In this document: one piece after another, positions 1 to 11,669 of the stretch | Layout: each line of letters opens with the position of its first letter | How positions within the stretch are numbered: position 1 is the stretch's first letter | DNA from: Ridgeia piscesae | Taxonomy: Eukaryota; Annelida; Polychaeta; Sabellida; Siboglinidae | Reading direction: 5' to 3' | Assembly: GCA_025642075.2 (NCBI GenBank) | Contig: JAODUO010001340.1 | Coordinates: 1 to 64,000, forward strand | Length of the DNA: 64,000 bases | Notes under the pieces: model-generated | What the model was told of the DNA's origin: nothing | The model's database searches: none | What the model saw: only the letters and a program-made list of their open reading frames with translations | Position numbers and translations under genes: made by a program

Positions 1-583
1 ACTCGATTTGTTGTGCCGTAGGCAAGCGTAGTGACGTCGCAGGAAGCTGACCGGCCTCAGCAGAGACCTAGAATGCCGCGCGCTTATAGGCCAGGCCAAG
101 CCAAACAAATACGTCACCGGTTAAGATGGTGGTGTCTAGGCCATCATGGATTTCGTTAGATTTTTAGACTTTAAGGTCACATTCTGAGTAAACCGCTGAC
201 GTTAAAAAATTGAGTATATATGGAAATAGTTAGTTTGTATAAACTCTATTAAGTGTATGATACGAAACCGTTGCCTTTTTTGCCCTTTAAAACAGATACC
301 GTACTAAACGACAAGACGTCCGATATTGATCGAGATCTGTGGGCGTTTGGTTCCGTTAGGAGGAGGGGGGGGTGCCACAGCTCATACCTAATAGCTCTGG
401 CAGAACTTTTATCCCCTTCTGATATCCTTTTTTCAGTGATCATAAACTATTTTAATCGCAAAACTCATCGAAAGTGGTATATACAGTGTTAAACACAGAT
501 ATTTCTATATCGTTATAATGAACACAACGTAAGCAAAACAAATAATTGGTCCCATCCGTGTGGGGGCGCCGTCAATGTACAAG
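1..583. other. No gene recognised
   Basis: I see no convincing coding sequence, RNA gene or structured repeat here. The short open frames on both strands at 249-492 overlap each other and lack any recognisable motif. Confidence 0.5.
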
Positions 584-870
584 ATGGCGCGGTCCAAAGA
601 GAACCAGCTCTATGATCGACTAGCTCTGGTCACACCTCGCTCATTACTCCATACGGGTCGCGCCGCGCTTTACGATCTGCCGACAGCGCGTTGCTAGCCG
701 TTACAACCTCGAACGATATATGCCCGCCGTTCATTCTCTCGTGCGCGGCCTACCCTGTGGATCGCACCGAAGGATATACGTCTGACTGATAGCTCGAATA
801 CGTTTAAAGTGCGTCTTGAGACTGACTATGCCAAGTTTGTTTTAATGTCCAGTTCCCTATACCTTTCATT
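584..870 (+). mobile_element. LINE ORF2 C-terminal tail fragment
   Basis: One plus frame around 705-860 reads RRSFSRARPTLWIAPKDIRL followed by a TFKVRLETDY-like stretch. This matches the very C-terminus of CR1/L2-type non-LTR retrotransposon proteins (family pattern: R-x-FS-x-AAP-x-LWN-x-LP, then FK-x-x-LKT). Upstream text at 584-700 continues the pattern in a shifted frame, so the copy is frameshifted and dead. AT-rich DNA follows. Family recognition is from memory of such tails, not a search. Confidence 0.5.
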
Positions 871-1515
871 CAACACATCGCAATATGTATCATTACTGTT
901 ATGTTGTACTGGCTTGTTTTTATTAATTACTATTTTATTGTTAACTTATTTATAATTATTATTATTAGATATATACGTCTTGATTTTTTTGTCTTGTGTT
1001 TCGTTCTACCAGATGTAATCCCACGATGTTGATGGGTTTGTCGTAAAAACCGGTAATAGATCAAGCGTACCGCTATTAGATTTGCTCCCATATTGAATCA
1101 TCGTCCGAGTCCTATACATATATTGGATATGCACCTAAACTAGACGGTCGTCTGAGTCCTATGAATAATATTATATGGTAATTAGACCATAGAGACGCCA
1201 GGCTGACATTTCACACATAATAGATATCATTTATATCCAGAGCGAAGAATTATTGCCAGCACGGGCAGCGTGATAAAAAGATATTATTGCCTACTTCGGT
1301 TTATTGCGTTCCATTATTGAAGATATGGTCTACGATAAACTAGAAACATTGGTTCAAACGGACGGATTCGATACTTTGAGCATCGATGAGCGAATTATCT
1401 GGGAAGTATTCAACCGCTCTGTTAATACTGCACGAAGACCATTCGTGTTCGGGTAGCTATCACCATCGACACCAATGTACGTATTCATTCAGCTGAGTGA
1501 ACTAACCAACGCAGA
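871..1515. other. AT-rich intergenic DNA
   Basis: No gene, RNA or clear repeat recognised. Confidence 0.5.
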
Positions 1516-1519
1516 GTGA

Positions 1520-1975
1520 ACAAACTAATCAAAAATAAAAATACCTTCCACACCAAGCAAGAAAAACATTCTACAACAGCTACGTTCTATCACACATGGA
1601 CTGCTCCAACACACTCTGGGACAATGCAAACTCGCCAGAACCCATTTACAAACTACAAAGACGAGCAGTCAGAATAATAACAGCTTCTAAATACAGAGTT
1701 CCAAGTGACCCAGTGTAGAAACCATTAAATTAGCTGCCACTACCGGAGCGCGTGAAATACAGACAGTCATAGTTTGTGTAGAAAGCAGTGAATGGGCTGG
1801 CCGCAGACTATATTATGTGTGCGTTGTTGAAATCGGTCTATAACATTTCGATCAGAACAACCAGGTTAAATGTTAGAGCAAGAGCACGGACCAATAATCT
1901 TCAAGAACTGTATTGCTGTAAATTGTAAATGGTGCGTAGATATGGAATGGCTTTGTTCTAGTAATAAAAAACTCC
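1520..1975 (+). mobile_element. CR1-like LINE, 3' end of ORF2 (degenerate)
   Basis: Broken plus-strand reading gives, in order, a D-x-x-N-TLWDNA segment, YKLQRRAVRIITASKYRVPS, LPLPERVKYRQS, KAVNGLAADYI and NISIRTTRLNVRARARTNN. This is the standard order of the region downstream of the reverse transcriptase in CR1-like LINEs (LQ-KRAARII, LPxxERVxYHQ, KALNGLAPDYI, R-TRS). In-frame stops interrupt it. It has the same orientation as the fragment at 584-870 but is not continuous with it. Confidence 0.65.
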
Positions 1976-2479
1976 AACTCTCTTTATGTGTTTAAAAAGG
2001 CATATATGCATATTGCTTTCAATTAGGCAACAGTCACGCACGATCCAATGAACGTTTTTATTTACTAAACGTTTTGTTACATTTATTAATTCTACATATG
2101 CTGTTTTATAATTTATTTATTTAGTTTCTATTTTTATTCTATTTTAATTTATACACTATGTTTTAATGCTTTACGCAATTTATTAGGTAGTCAATTGTTT
2201 ACTGTATGTTCAGTACCCGGCCCTTTGGAAGATAAAATGTACATTTTATAAGGTTATCGTGAATGAATATAATGTTTCGTACTATTAACGTGTTCAGGCA
2301 CATGATTCGTGCCTGTATGTTATTTCGCTTGCCGCTTGGGAGTGGGGTGCTCAAATAGCTGTGCCACTGGGCACCACACGAGTCTTGCTTGGAACCCGTC
2401 TGTCTATCGTGAGTTCCTGCTCAGTCATATCTTTAGTATGCTAAAGGAAATGGCGGGATGCGGTCGACATGTCCTGAAC

Positions 2480-2740
2480 GCATACCAGGTTAGTTTCTCG
2501 AACGCTAGGCAACTTCCTCCACACCAACTTGCTCTAGTTCGCTCAGCTGTTTTAGCGAATTTCTGGCTATAAACATTGGTGTATATGTGTATACAAAGAG
2601 CCTTCGTGCAATAATTGTAGCGTGGCTGGACGCTAATCAGAGAAGTCGAGATGATGCTTAATTGAACATTTCTGCCGTAACTGGCTGTGAGCAGTCGTAA
2701 GCATTGATGGTCTATAAGAACTTGCTTTTTAAAATTTTGT
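2480..2740 (+). mobile_element. tRNA-derived SINE, body and tail (diverged)
   Basis: The stretch resembles the better copy at 42840-43185 in order and content: GCTCTAGTTCGCTCAGCTG, CTGGCTATAAACA, GTAATT/TTGTAGCGTGGCTG, AGAGAAGTCGAGATGATG, AGCAGTCGTAAGCATTG and a final CTATAAGAACTTG. The tRNA-like head is not clear here; it may lie at about 2310-2420. It is one of three or four copies of the same SINE family in this window (see 42840-43185 and 60270-60660). Confidence 0.6.
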
Positions 2741-2800
2741 TGTGTGGTCCAAATGGAGTAGAACACAGATTATGTAATGTCGTTACACACTGTAACTACA

Positions 2801-2806
2801 TTTATT
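2801..2806 (-). promoter_or_regulatory. Possible poly(A) signal for the GPCR gene
   Basis: TTTATT on the plus strand is AATAAA on the minus strand, about 320 bases past the GPCR stop codon. The placement is reasonable, but AATAAA occurs often by chance in AT-rich DNA. Confidence 0.35.
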
Positions 2807-3126
2807 GCAGCAACAATTTAGATACATGACACACCAGTGAGCAAAAAATATTCAAAGGTTAAATATTCTAGCAAACCAAATTGCCATACACGCACGTACG
2901 CAAACACACACACAATATAATTAAGTTATATGCATATGTAAATGACACAATTAATTAACAACAAGCAGGACATCTACGCAATTCGGAACGCCAGGTAATA
3001 TAACCCGCGTTTCGTTTTCAACATCGCATATTTTCTTGTGCGTAATGAGCCAAACTCGCATGTTTCTGTTCGGTATAGTTATAGTGAGGCTGTCATGTTC
3101 CAACTTTCAACTCCATCGATTCAACG

Positions 3127-4233
3127 TCATCCACATCTAAATAACTTCGCCAACCCTTTCTTAAAAGCGTCATGCTTGGCAGCGTAGATGAAGGGATTGA
3201 TGCAACAGTTGAGGAAGACCAGAATGACGGTATACTGATAGACATCTCCGAAATATGACACGGCACCCAGCATATACAAGAACACGTATACCTTGTTCGG
3301 AATCCAACACACGAAGAAGCAGGCGGTCACAATGGCGAACGACTTGGTCACGTTCTTTGTCGCTTTCATGTTAGAACTGTCTCGGTGTTGTTTCGTTTTA
3401 GTGTTTGTACACCCAACCTTGTGCAGATACCGCCACTGCACAGATCTACTTCCGCCTGACTGTGACGGTGCTGCGAGTGCCCCACTCACTGACGGCAGTG
3501 GGGAGACCGCCACGGCAGAGAGTCTAGGTTGCTCGGCCGGACTAACACGCACTCTCAGTGTTGTTAGTATGCGGATGTAGCACAGGCAATGCACAGCAAT
3601 CGGCATGACTATTTGGACGAATGTGGTCAGACAACCCACGGCTATAGCGACCTTTCTGGACGGCCAGAAGTACGAAGGAAAACACATACCTTGCACAAGC
3701 CGTGTCGTCGGCACCACGAATGAGGTTATGAATATGAAGCCAAGCAGCCAGATGGCAACGACTGATGTCCGGATCTTGGTATCCGAAAACGAAGTCCGGT
3801 GCCAAAACGGATGTGCTATGATAATGTACCGTTCAATCGAGATGGCCATCAGATTATACGTTGATGACGTAATCAGTCCCCAGACCAAGATTTGCGTCAA
3901 CCAAAGACGACAGAACAGCTCGGCGGCTACTCCGTCCATAAGAGGCAGCAGATTCGACCTTATGAGGGAACTCAATATGAGCACAGCTGAAGCGGCGGCA
4001 TCGAGGACACTCTGGTTGATGACGTAAGCCGTCTTCATGTTCACGAAGAGTTTTCTGTATTTGTACATCACTAACACGACGAAGAAGTTTCCCACAAGAC
4101 CGGTCACTCCGATACTGACTTTGATCGCAATAAAGACGGGCAGAACATGGCTACTCCATTCTGGGTGCGAACTGGTTTCATTCTGCAAAACTCCGACCGA
4201 TGCCGAGTATCCGACGCTGCTGTTCGTGAACAT
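3127..4233 (-). CDS. Rhodopsin-like (class A) G protein-coupled receptor, peptide-receptor type
   Basis: This is an intact intronless 368-residue, seven-helix receptor, expected in the plasma membrane and coupled to G proteins. Seen directly: two N-glycosylation sequons before TM1 (N4, N18); TM1 about 30-57 with G-N at 48-49; D78 in TM2; a cysteine pair C108 (start of TM3) and C184 (extracellular loop 2) able to form the conserved disulphide; E134-R135-Y136 in the DRY position; a long, Ser/Pro-rich third intracellular loop about 223-297; CWIP 309-312 in TM6; NPFIY 346-350 in TM7; a basic helix 8 ending with C367, a possible palmitoylation site. The start has A at -3. The general look is of galanin/somatostatin-like or orphan invertebrate receptors; the ligand cannot be assigned. 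ERY instead of DRY is a common tolerated variant. Single-exon receptors of this kind often belong to lineage expansions. No related gene lies next to it. Confidence 0.9.
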   Translation of the reverse strand: MFTNSSVGYSASVGVLQNETSSHPEWSSHVLPVFIAIKVSIGVTGLVGNFFVVLVMYKYRKLFVNMKTAYVINQSVLDAAASAVLILSSLIRSNLLPLMDGVAAELFCRLWLTQILVWGLITSSTYNLMAISIERYIIIAHPFWHRTSFSDTKIRTSVVAIWLLGFIFITSFVVPTTRLVQGMCFPSYFWPSRKVAIAVGCLTTFVQIVMPIAVHCLCYIRILTTLRVRVSPAEQPRLSAVAVSPLPSVSGALAAPSQSGGSRSVQWRYLHKVGCTNTKTKQHRDSSNMKATKNVTKSFAIVTACFFVCWIPNKVYVFLYMLGAVSYFGDVYQYTVILVFLNCCINPFIYAAKHDAFKKGLAKLFRCG

Positions 4234-4895
4234 CGTGTTGCCGTGTCACATCGAGTACTGCTAATGGCTACTGCGGCGACAAGATGCCACATAAAACGAC
4301 CGAGCATCAACGCATCGACGCATCGACGCATTAACGCAGCGATTGGCTCATGCTGTGTTCTAGTCAAATCGTGCAGGTGATACACTGCGAACTCAGACCT
4401 TCGCGCGCACCTTGATATTACCACTGGTACATACATGCAAGTACGTCAAGAAAGTCATGACATACACGAGGTGATTTTAACGCAGTAGTCATCGACAACG
4501 CAATCACATTACATTGGAATTACCATCAGACACAAATGTATGTTGCCATTATTGCTACAACACGTATGAACGGGATGCTAAACGTGCTCATCCAATTATT
4601 AATTCTGACATGTATTACGATCGTTTAATAATGATAGGTAGCTTGTAGGTTATCGTATGTTTACGATCGACATGGAAGCATTTGTAATGCAGCTAATAAT
4701 CAAATTATACTATTACAAATGAGACTGTCACAGTTGATTCAGTTGATCTGCAGATCATTAGTTTTGCGATTTGCGATGTTACTAACACAGCAGCCAAATG
4801 CGATTCTGCATTAATAATAATAATAATCTATTTCTAATATAGCACCCCATCCAAATCATTGTTCTGGGGCGCTTTACAATGATTCTTCCTAATTT
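4234..4895. other. GPCR upstream region, no gene recognised
   Basis: It includes an imperfect direct repeat at about 4305-4335 (GCATCGACGCATCGACGCAT). No TATA box or other promoter element is clear enough to call. Confidence 0.4.
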
Positions 4896-4897
4896 AG

Positions 4898-4914
4898 TTA
4901 TAATAATGATAACG

Positions 4915-4974
<60 letters not shown>

Positions 4975-6682
4975 TAATCATAATAATAATAATAATAATA
5001 ATCATAATCATAATCATAATCATAATCATAATCATAATCATAATCATAATCATAATCATAATCATAATCATAATCATAATCATAATCATAATCATGATAA
5101 TCATGATAATCATGATAATCATGATAATCATGATAATCATGATAATCATGATAATCATGATAATCATGATAATCATGATAATCATGATAATCATGATAAT
5201 CATGATAATCATGATAATCATGATAATCATTTCAGATAATCATGATAATCATGATAATCATGATAATCATGATAATCATGATAATCATGATAATCATGAT
5301 AATCACAATAATCACAATAATCACAATAATCACAATAATCACAATAATCACAATAATCACAATAATCACAATAATCACAATAATCACAATAATCACAATA
5401 ATCACAATAATCACATAATCACAATAATCACAATAATCACAATAATCACAATAATCACAATAATCACAATAATCACAATAATCACAATAATCACAATAAT
5501 CACAACAATCACAACAGTCACAACAGTCACAGTAGTCACAGTAGTCACAGTAGTCACAGTAGTCACAGTAGTCACAGTAGTCACAGTAGTCACAGTAGTC
5601 ACAGTAGTCACAGTAGTCACAGTAGCCACAGTAGTCACAGTAGTCACAGTAGCCACAGTAGCCACAGTAGTCACAGTAGTCACAGTAGCCACAGTAGTCA
5701 CAGTAGTCACAGTAGTCACAGTAGTCACAGTAGTCACAGTAGTCACAGTAGTCACAGTAGTCACAGTAGTCACAGTAGTCACAGTAGCCACAGTAGTCAC
5801 AGTAGTCACAGTAGTCACAGTAGCCACAGTAGTCACAGTAGCCACAGTAGTCACAGTAGTCACAGTAGTCACAGTAGTCACAGTAGTCACAGTAGTGACA
5901 GTAGTCACAGTAGTCACAGTAGTCACAGTAGTCACAGTAGTCACAGTAGTCACAGTAGTCACAGTAGTCACAGTAGCCACAGTAGTCACAGTAGTCACAG
6001 TAGTCACAGTAGTCACAGTAGTCACAGTAGTCACAGTAGTCACAGTAGTCACAGTAGCCACAGTAGCCACAGTAGCCACAGTAGCCACAGTAGTCACAGT
6101 AGTCACAGTAGTCACAGTAGTCACAGTAGTCACAGTAGTCACAGTAGTCACAGTAGTCACAGTAGTCACAGTAGTCACAGTAGTCACAGTAGTCACAGTA
6201 GTCACAGTAGTCACAGTAGTCACAGTAGTCACAGTAGTCACAGTAGTCACAGTAGTCACAGTAGTCACAGTAGTCACAGTAGCCACAGTAGTCACAGTAG
6301 TCACAGTAGTCACAGTAGTCACAGTAGTCACAGTAGTCACAGTAGTCACAGTAGTCACAGTAGTCACAGTAGTCACAGTAGTCCCAGTAGTCACAGTAGT
6401 CCCAGTAGTCCCAGTAGTCACAGTAGTCACAGTAGTCACAGTAGTCACAGTAGTCACAGTAGTCACAGTAGTCACAGTAGTCACAGTAGCCACAGTAGTC
6501 ACAGTAGCCACAGTAGTCACAGTAGTCACAGTAGTCACAGTAGTCACAGTAGTCACAATAGTCACAACAGTCACAACAGTCACAACAGTCACAACAGTCA
6601 CAACAGTCACAACAGTCACAACAATCACAACAATCACAACAATCACAACAATCACAATAATCACAATAATCATAATAATAAA
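4898..6682. repeat. Compound, layered 9-bp microsatellite (~1.8 kb)
   Basis: From left to right the unit changes from TAA (4913-4975), to ATCATA (~4978-5090), ATCATGATA (~5090-5305), ATCACAATA (~5305-5500), a few CAACAGTCA, then a ~1-kb core of CACAGTAGT with scattered CACAGTAGC variants (~5520-6555). It then steps back through CAACAGTCA, CAACAATCA and CACAATAAT to CATAATAAT (~6560-6680). Because 9 is a multiple of 3, long frames are open on both strands; their repetitive translations are not proteins. Confidence 0.97.
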
Positions 6683-7008
6683 TAAACAAAACGCTAATAC
6701 AGTACTACTTTGATAATATATGCATATGCTAATAAAGACAATTGCTAAACGAAGGTACTGACATCAAATGTTCAACTGTATTAACCATTAAGCGATTTAC
6801 TGATGACATAAATATTACATCAAATCGACATAATCGCAATGCTGCGTCAAGTCACGTTGCATCTAGGAGACAGAGCAATATAAAATAATGATTTCTGTGT
6901 AGGGTGGAATTAAAGTCGGTTCGTTAGGTGGGATTTGCCTCTCGTCGATTACCTCAGAAAGAAATTAGCTAAAAGGCTTCGTTCATAGTAAAATGTATCA
7001 CAAGTTCT
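6683..7008. other. Unique AT-rich DNA between two satellites
   Basis: Nothing recognisable as a gene. Confidence 0.5.
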
Positions 7009-7061
7009 CTAGCTCTCTGCTCTCTCTGTTCTCTTTGTTCTCTCTGTTCTCTCTGTTCTCT

Positions 7062-7124
<63 letters not shown>

Positions 7125-7659
7125 GTCTATCACTCTGTTTGCCTGACTGCCTATTTGGTCTCCCCCTCTCCTCTCTCTCTCCGCTCTCCCCTCTCTCCAC
7201 TCTCTCCTCTCTCTCTCCTCTCTCTCCACTCTCTCCTCTCTCTCTGTCTCTCCTATCTCCCCCCTCTCTCCACTCTCTCCTCTCTCTCTCTCCTCTCTCT
7301 CTCCTCGCTCTCCTCTCTCTCCTCTATCTCCTCTCTCTCTCTGTCTCATGTCTCTCATGTTTCTCATCTCCCTCCTCTATTTCCTCTCTTTCTCTCCTCT
7401 CTCTCCTCTCTCTCCTCTCTCTCTCTCTCTCTATCTCTCCTCTCTCCGCTCTCCCCTCTCTCTCCACTCTCTCCTCTCTCTCTCCTCTCTCCCCTCTCTC
7501 TCCACTCTCTCCTCTGTCTCTCCTATGTCTCTCCTCTGTCTCTCCTCTCTCTCCTCTCTCTCCTCTCTCTCCTCTCTCTCTGTCTCATGTCTCTCATGTT
7601 TCTCATCTCTCTCCTCTCTTTCCTCTCTCTCTCCTATCTCTCCTATCTCTCCTCTCTCT

Positions 7660-7715
<56 letters not shown>

Positions 7716-7720
7716 ACTCA
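7009..7720 (+). repeat. Polypyrimidine (CTCTC-rich) tract with internal duplication
   Basis: About 710 bases of almost pure pyrimidine on the plus strand: TC dinucleotide runs, CTCTCTCCTCTC variants and two copies (~7333-7375 and ~7570-7612) of a segment holding CATGTCTCTCATGTTTCTC. Open frames translate to poly Leu/Ser (plus) or Arg/Glu (minus) and are artefacts. Confidence 0.95.
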
Positions 7721-8240
7721 GACTGTATCTGTCACAATAACCAGAACAGAAATAGAAGTATCTACTCAGATATTTTTACTGCAGACATGTGCAAATGCCA
7801 TCGAGCCAGACGGTGTGTCAGATGAAACCAATCAACTCATGTACTAGGTATATGTGATACAAATCATAGGTATAGTTAATATCGGAATGGGTAACTCTGC
7901 ACCAGTACCCAGTGGCACCTCGCCCCATGCTTCTCCGCTGTCAGCCCAGTTGCTCACATCCTAATGACGAATATTCTGTTTTGGGAATACCGCGATCGTC
8001 GTTAGGTTACACTTTCGTCCATTTCCCGACCAGAGTGCAGATGACTTGAAACGATACCGGGACGGTAAGCCGAGTATCAACATAACCTGTTTGCTGCTCA
8101 AACATCAGAAAGACCGGCGACGTGGATGATGACTCGACCGAGGTCACAGAATAAAGGCATCCAACGAACAATTAGCAAACCTTCTAAGCTACAACTGTCA
8201 TGCGCTGAAAGTACGGTCAAATTGATGTTATCAATGAATA
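7721..8240. other. No gene recognised; possibly 5' part of the adjacent LINE
   Basis: The text just before 8264 should belong to the endonuclease start of the LINE below, but I cannot read a continuous frame. Confidence 0.35.
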
Positions 8241-8263
8241 GACACAGAACAGTTTGTCACTGA

Positions 8264-8870
8264 TTGTTACAGTGTTTGCATCCAGGAAACCTGGTTAGCT
8301 AAACATGAGGAAGAAGAGATACAAATTATGAAAAAGGGGTACGATTTTAATTTTGATGATGCAACGAAATCAGAACCGCTTCGTAATCTGCTTGACTCGT
8401 TCAATCTCTTGCAACACGTTAATTCACCGACCCATAAAACAGGACATGCCTTGTACCTGGTGACAAGTAGTGACAGCGATAACTTAGTATCTTCTGTTGC
8501 CCTTTATCCGGACCTAATATCGGACCACCACTGCACAGCTCTGACATTAAATGCATTGAAACCATCAACTGCATCTTCAGTAATTGCCAAGCGCAACTTC
8601 CGTAACATGGATGCTGCGGCATTCTTTGATGACATCAAATCTGCGTGTTCTACTACATATGTGTGCCCGTGCTTACGGTCAGTACATAGAGGAGTTAACA
8701 TCGACTTACAACATATGTCTTTCCGACCGCTTAGACAAGCACGCTCTTTGCGTAACTTGCGCATAAAGAAGAATTCGCCACATCCGGGGTCCGACGCCGA
8801 GGTCGACGAACCAAGAGGGAAGAGGCGATTCTGTGAGAATATATTTGGACGAGAACACAGCTTGAAATAA
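8264..8870 (+). pseudogene. LINE ORF2: AP-endonuclease domain, internally deleted
   Basis: A frame running into 8328-8870 begins with VCIQETWLAKHEEEE, the glutamate motif of the APE-type endonuclease of non-LTR retrotransposons. It continues to KKGYDF, then jumps straight to NFDDATKSEPLRNLLDSFNL, HVNSPTHKTGHALYLV and SDHHC. The last two are the C-terminal endonuclease motifs (TH-x-x-GHxLDLV and SDH). In intact relatives about 100 residues lie between GYDF and the GDFN motif, so the centre of the domain is deleted. It acted originally as the target-site nickase. Downstream reverse transcriptase pieces are at 9985-10860. Confidence 0.75.
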
Positions 8871-9093
8871 TACACCGCCAATTATGCACCAGAGTTCGGG
8901 ACGTCTGTGCTACAGTAGTTGCCTGTAAGAATACCCAACACTATCGCAGACTACATGTTTCGCATTCTGACGTCCAACAGTTGCAACTTCCTGAATTTTG
9001 CTCAATGAGGGATGGTTGTTACACATTCTCGCGTATCTTCCAAGAAAAGATCGACAAATTAGTTATTGATTTGCACCGCCCTACTGCTGTTGA

Positions 9094-9795
9094 ACCGGTG
9101 TTATCTAGAATATGGACCACATAGAAAATGGAACCCTGGTCCATATTCCCTATAGAATATGAACCCCCCATAGCATTTGGACCCGGGGAGTCCATATTTT
9201 ATAGGGGTCCATATCCTATATGTGTCATAGAATATGGACCCCGCCCATAGAAAATGGACCCCGGGTTCAGAGTATATGGGGGTCCATTTTCTATGTGTTA
9301 TAGACTATAAGGTCCCTATATAAATGGGACCCGGGTCCATATTCTATGGGGGTCCATATCATGTAGATAGTGCCATAGAATATAGACCCCCATAGAAAAT
9401 GGACCCCGGGTTCTGAATCTATAGGGGCCATTGTTCTATATGTCTCATAGAATATGGACCCCCATAGAATATGAACCCATATTCTATGGGGGTGAACATT
9501 ATATATGTGTTATAGAATATGGACTCCCTGTAGAAAAGGGAACCCGGTTGCGTTGTTGATATAATTTATTCCTGATATAACTTAGAAACTGAGCCATTTA
9601 AATGTTGGCATTTTAATGATAATGGTGGCTAAAATATAAAAAATTATAAAAATTAGTTTTACAAAAGTGTTATGAATGTTGGCTATGATATTCTAGTTAC
9701 AATCTATGCATTGTATTATACTATTTTACCAATTTGCTCAGCTTTTTAAAAGTGGGTTCAGATTCTATGGGGTCCATATTCTATCTGACACCGGT
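9094..9795. mobile_element. Foldback insertion of 'TAGAATATGGACC' units inside the LINE
   Basis: Left end 9094 reads ACCGGTGTTATCTAGAATAT; the reverse complement of the right end (9795 backwards) reads ACCGGTGTCAGATAGAATAT, so the ends are inverted repeats of about 24 bases with a four-base mismatch. Between 9100 and 9540 the motif TAGAATATGGACCCC and its reverse complement GGGGTCCATATTCTA alternate many times. An AT-rich core (~9545-9760) follows, then one more right-hand unit. It separates the endonuclease and reverse transcriptase parts of the LINE. There is no coding capacity. Confidence 0.7.
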
Positions 9796-9984
9796 ACTTG
9801 GCTAAACACCACGTTTTACTGCATCCATCCAAGCGTTCGAGCCAACTGCGACAACCGGAATTGGCACTACGGATAAAGCTGCATACTTGATCCTCCACCT
9901 ACTCAGAAACTAAATGTCAACGCGGAAGGTCTGGTGCCTCTCCACACATTTAGTACAAACGCTTCACTCGAGAACACAGTCGTG

Positions 9985-10860
9985 CAGTTGTCCGGCCATT
10001 GATCCATAAACAATCATTCAACAAGGACATGATCAGTAACTACCGTCCAGTTAGTAACCTAGGACATCTGTCAAAAGCCATTGAGAAAGTTGTCGCACGA
10101 AAAATCGCATCTCATATTTCCGAACAGCGAGTGGATGACTTTTTCCAATCAGCGTATCGGAAGAGCCATTCATCAGAAACTACATTGTTGTGTGTAACAA
10201 ATGCCACGAAAGCCGCTGTGGACAAACCACGGCACTTGTTCTGATTGACTTCAGATCGCCTTTGACACAGTCAACCACAACAAACTGGTCCAGCGGCTTC
10301 AGTTGCGTTACGGCGTTGGTGGCAAGGCGCTTGCCTGGCTGCAATCCAGTTGTACTGTCATTTTGATCTCACAGCGACAGCAATGGCTGATACTCTATGT
10401 CGCATGCAGGACTGTTTAGAAATTGCCAATAAGTGGATGCCATCTAACCACATACGTATGAACAACAACAAAACTGAATATCTGCCGGTAACATCGAAGA
10501 CAGCCGCAGCCGCTGTGCTTACTGAGGCAGTGTGATATGCGCAGCGAATGTTACGATGACTGGCTCAAGATGTGTTCGTCACCTTGGTGTTGTTACTGAT
10601 CACCACCTCGATTTTAAGAAAAACGTTTCGAGTATCGTCAGTGTGTGCTCATTCCACCTCCGCCATATCAACAAGATGAATCGTTACCTCCCAATGCCAG
10701 GTTAATATTACGCCGGCTAACCAGTGTATTCTTCACGGGTACCACAGAGAATCGACTTAAAATATTACTGATTACACACAAAACTGTACACGGCCAACAT
10801 ATTTATACGACCTTGTGTGTCCGTAGAAATCTACAAGAGCATTGCGTTGAAATAAAATAA
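9985..10860 (+). pseudogene. LINE ORF2: reverse transcriptase remnants and C-terminal tail
   Basis: 9999-10244 carries NYRPVSNLGHLSKAIEKVVA, the conserved RT finger motif (NYRPISLL-x-x-x-SK-x-x-E), and QSAYRKSHSSETTLL (palm entry). A one-base shift then splits the catalytic A box: LIDF is in one frame and AFDTVNHNKL in the next (10235-10290). The YADD box is lost: WLQS at ~10340 is followed directly by the post-YADD text LCRMQDCLEIANKWMPSNHI with NNNKTEYL (10395-10490). 10570-10690 reads RHLGVVTDHHLDFKKNV, the region after the thumb. The element is dead. It ends in AT and GT microsatellite. Confidence 0.75.
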
Positions 10861-11321
<461 letters not shown>

Positions 11322-11609
11322 TCAGTCTCCGCAGTCAATTAGCGCCTGTTGGGTTTCGGGGTTATCGTACAAGTACACATTCCTGAGAAAGTCTAGCATT
11401 ACGCATGATTGGATGACGATTTGTACCCCGGGATATAAGTCGTCACGGTGGCGCCACCAGGTGAGTGCGACACATTCTAATGCTCGTTGGTGATATTTTG
11501 GATCTCGTAACTGGACAGTGTGTAAGTAATTTCTGGGCAAGCATGTGACGTCATAGCAGATGCATCCGTGGGAAAAGCGTAGGATAAACGACTGATGGGA
11601 ACCCCAATA
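11322..11609 (-). CDS. Weak candidate coding exon of unknown function
   Basis: An open frame of about 95 codons (stop to stop) ends in LIDCGD and a stop. Its composition is protein-like, with W, C, H and Y spread evenly (segments CICYDVTCLPRNYLHT and ECVALTWWRHRDDLYPG). I recognise no family. A possible splice acceptor (GCGTAATTTCAG on the minus strand) lies upstream near 11665, but a stop separates it from this frame, while a second frame is also open there. It could be a terminal exon, a dead exon or chance. Confidence 0.2.
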   Translation of the reverse strand, partial: YWGSHQSFILRFSHGCICYDVTCLPRNYLHTVQLRDPKYHQRALECVALTWWRHRDDLYPGVQIVIQSCVMLDFLRNVYLYDNPETQQALIDCGD

Positions 11610-11669
11610 CTATGATCCATTCGCATCCAAAACATTGCATCAACACGAGCACCGTGGGGCTGAAATTAC

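Noticed and set aside
584..697. 37-codon frame starting AAGATGG as a small gene
   Set aside because: The continuation and its shifted frame match a LINE C-terminal tail better.
3293..4436. Open frames opposite or overlapping the GPCR
   Set aside because: Shadows of the receptor coding sequence in other frames.
5094..6713. Very long open frames (over 400 codons, several frames, both strands)
   Set aside because: They arise because the satellite unit is 9 bp; the translations are two- or three-residue repeats with no start context or neighbours.
6969..7847. Leu/Ser-rich and Arg/Glu-rich open frames
   Set aside because: Direct translations of the CT tract.
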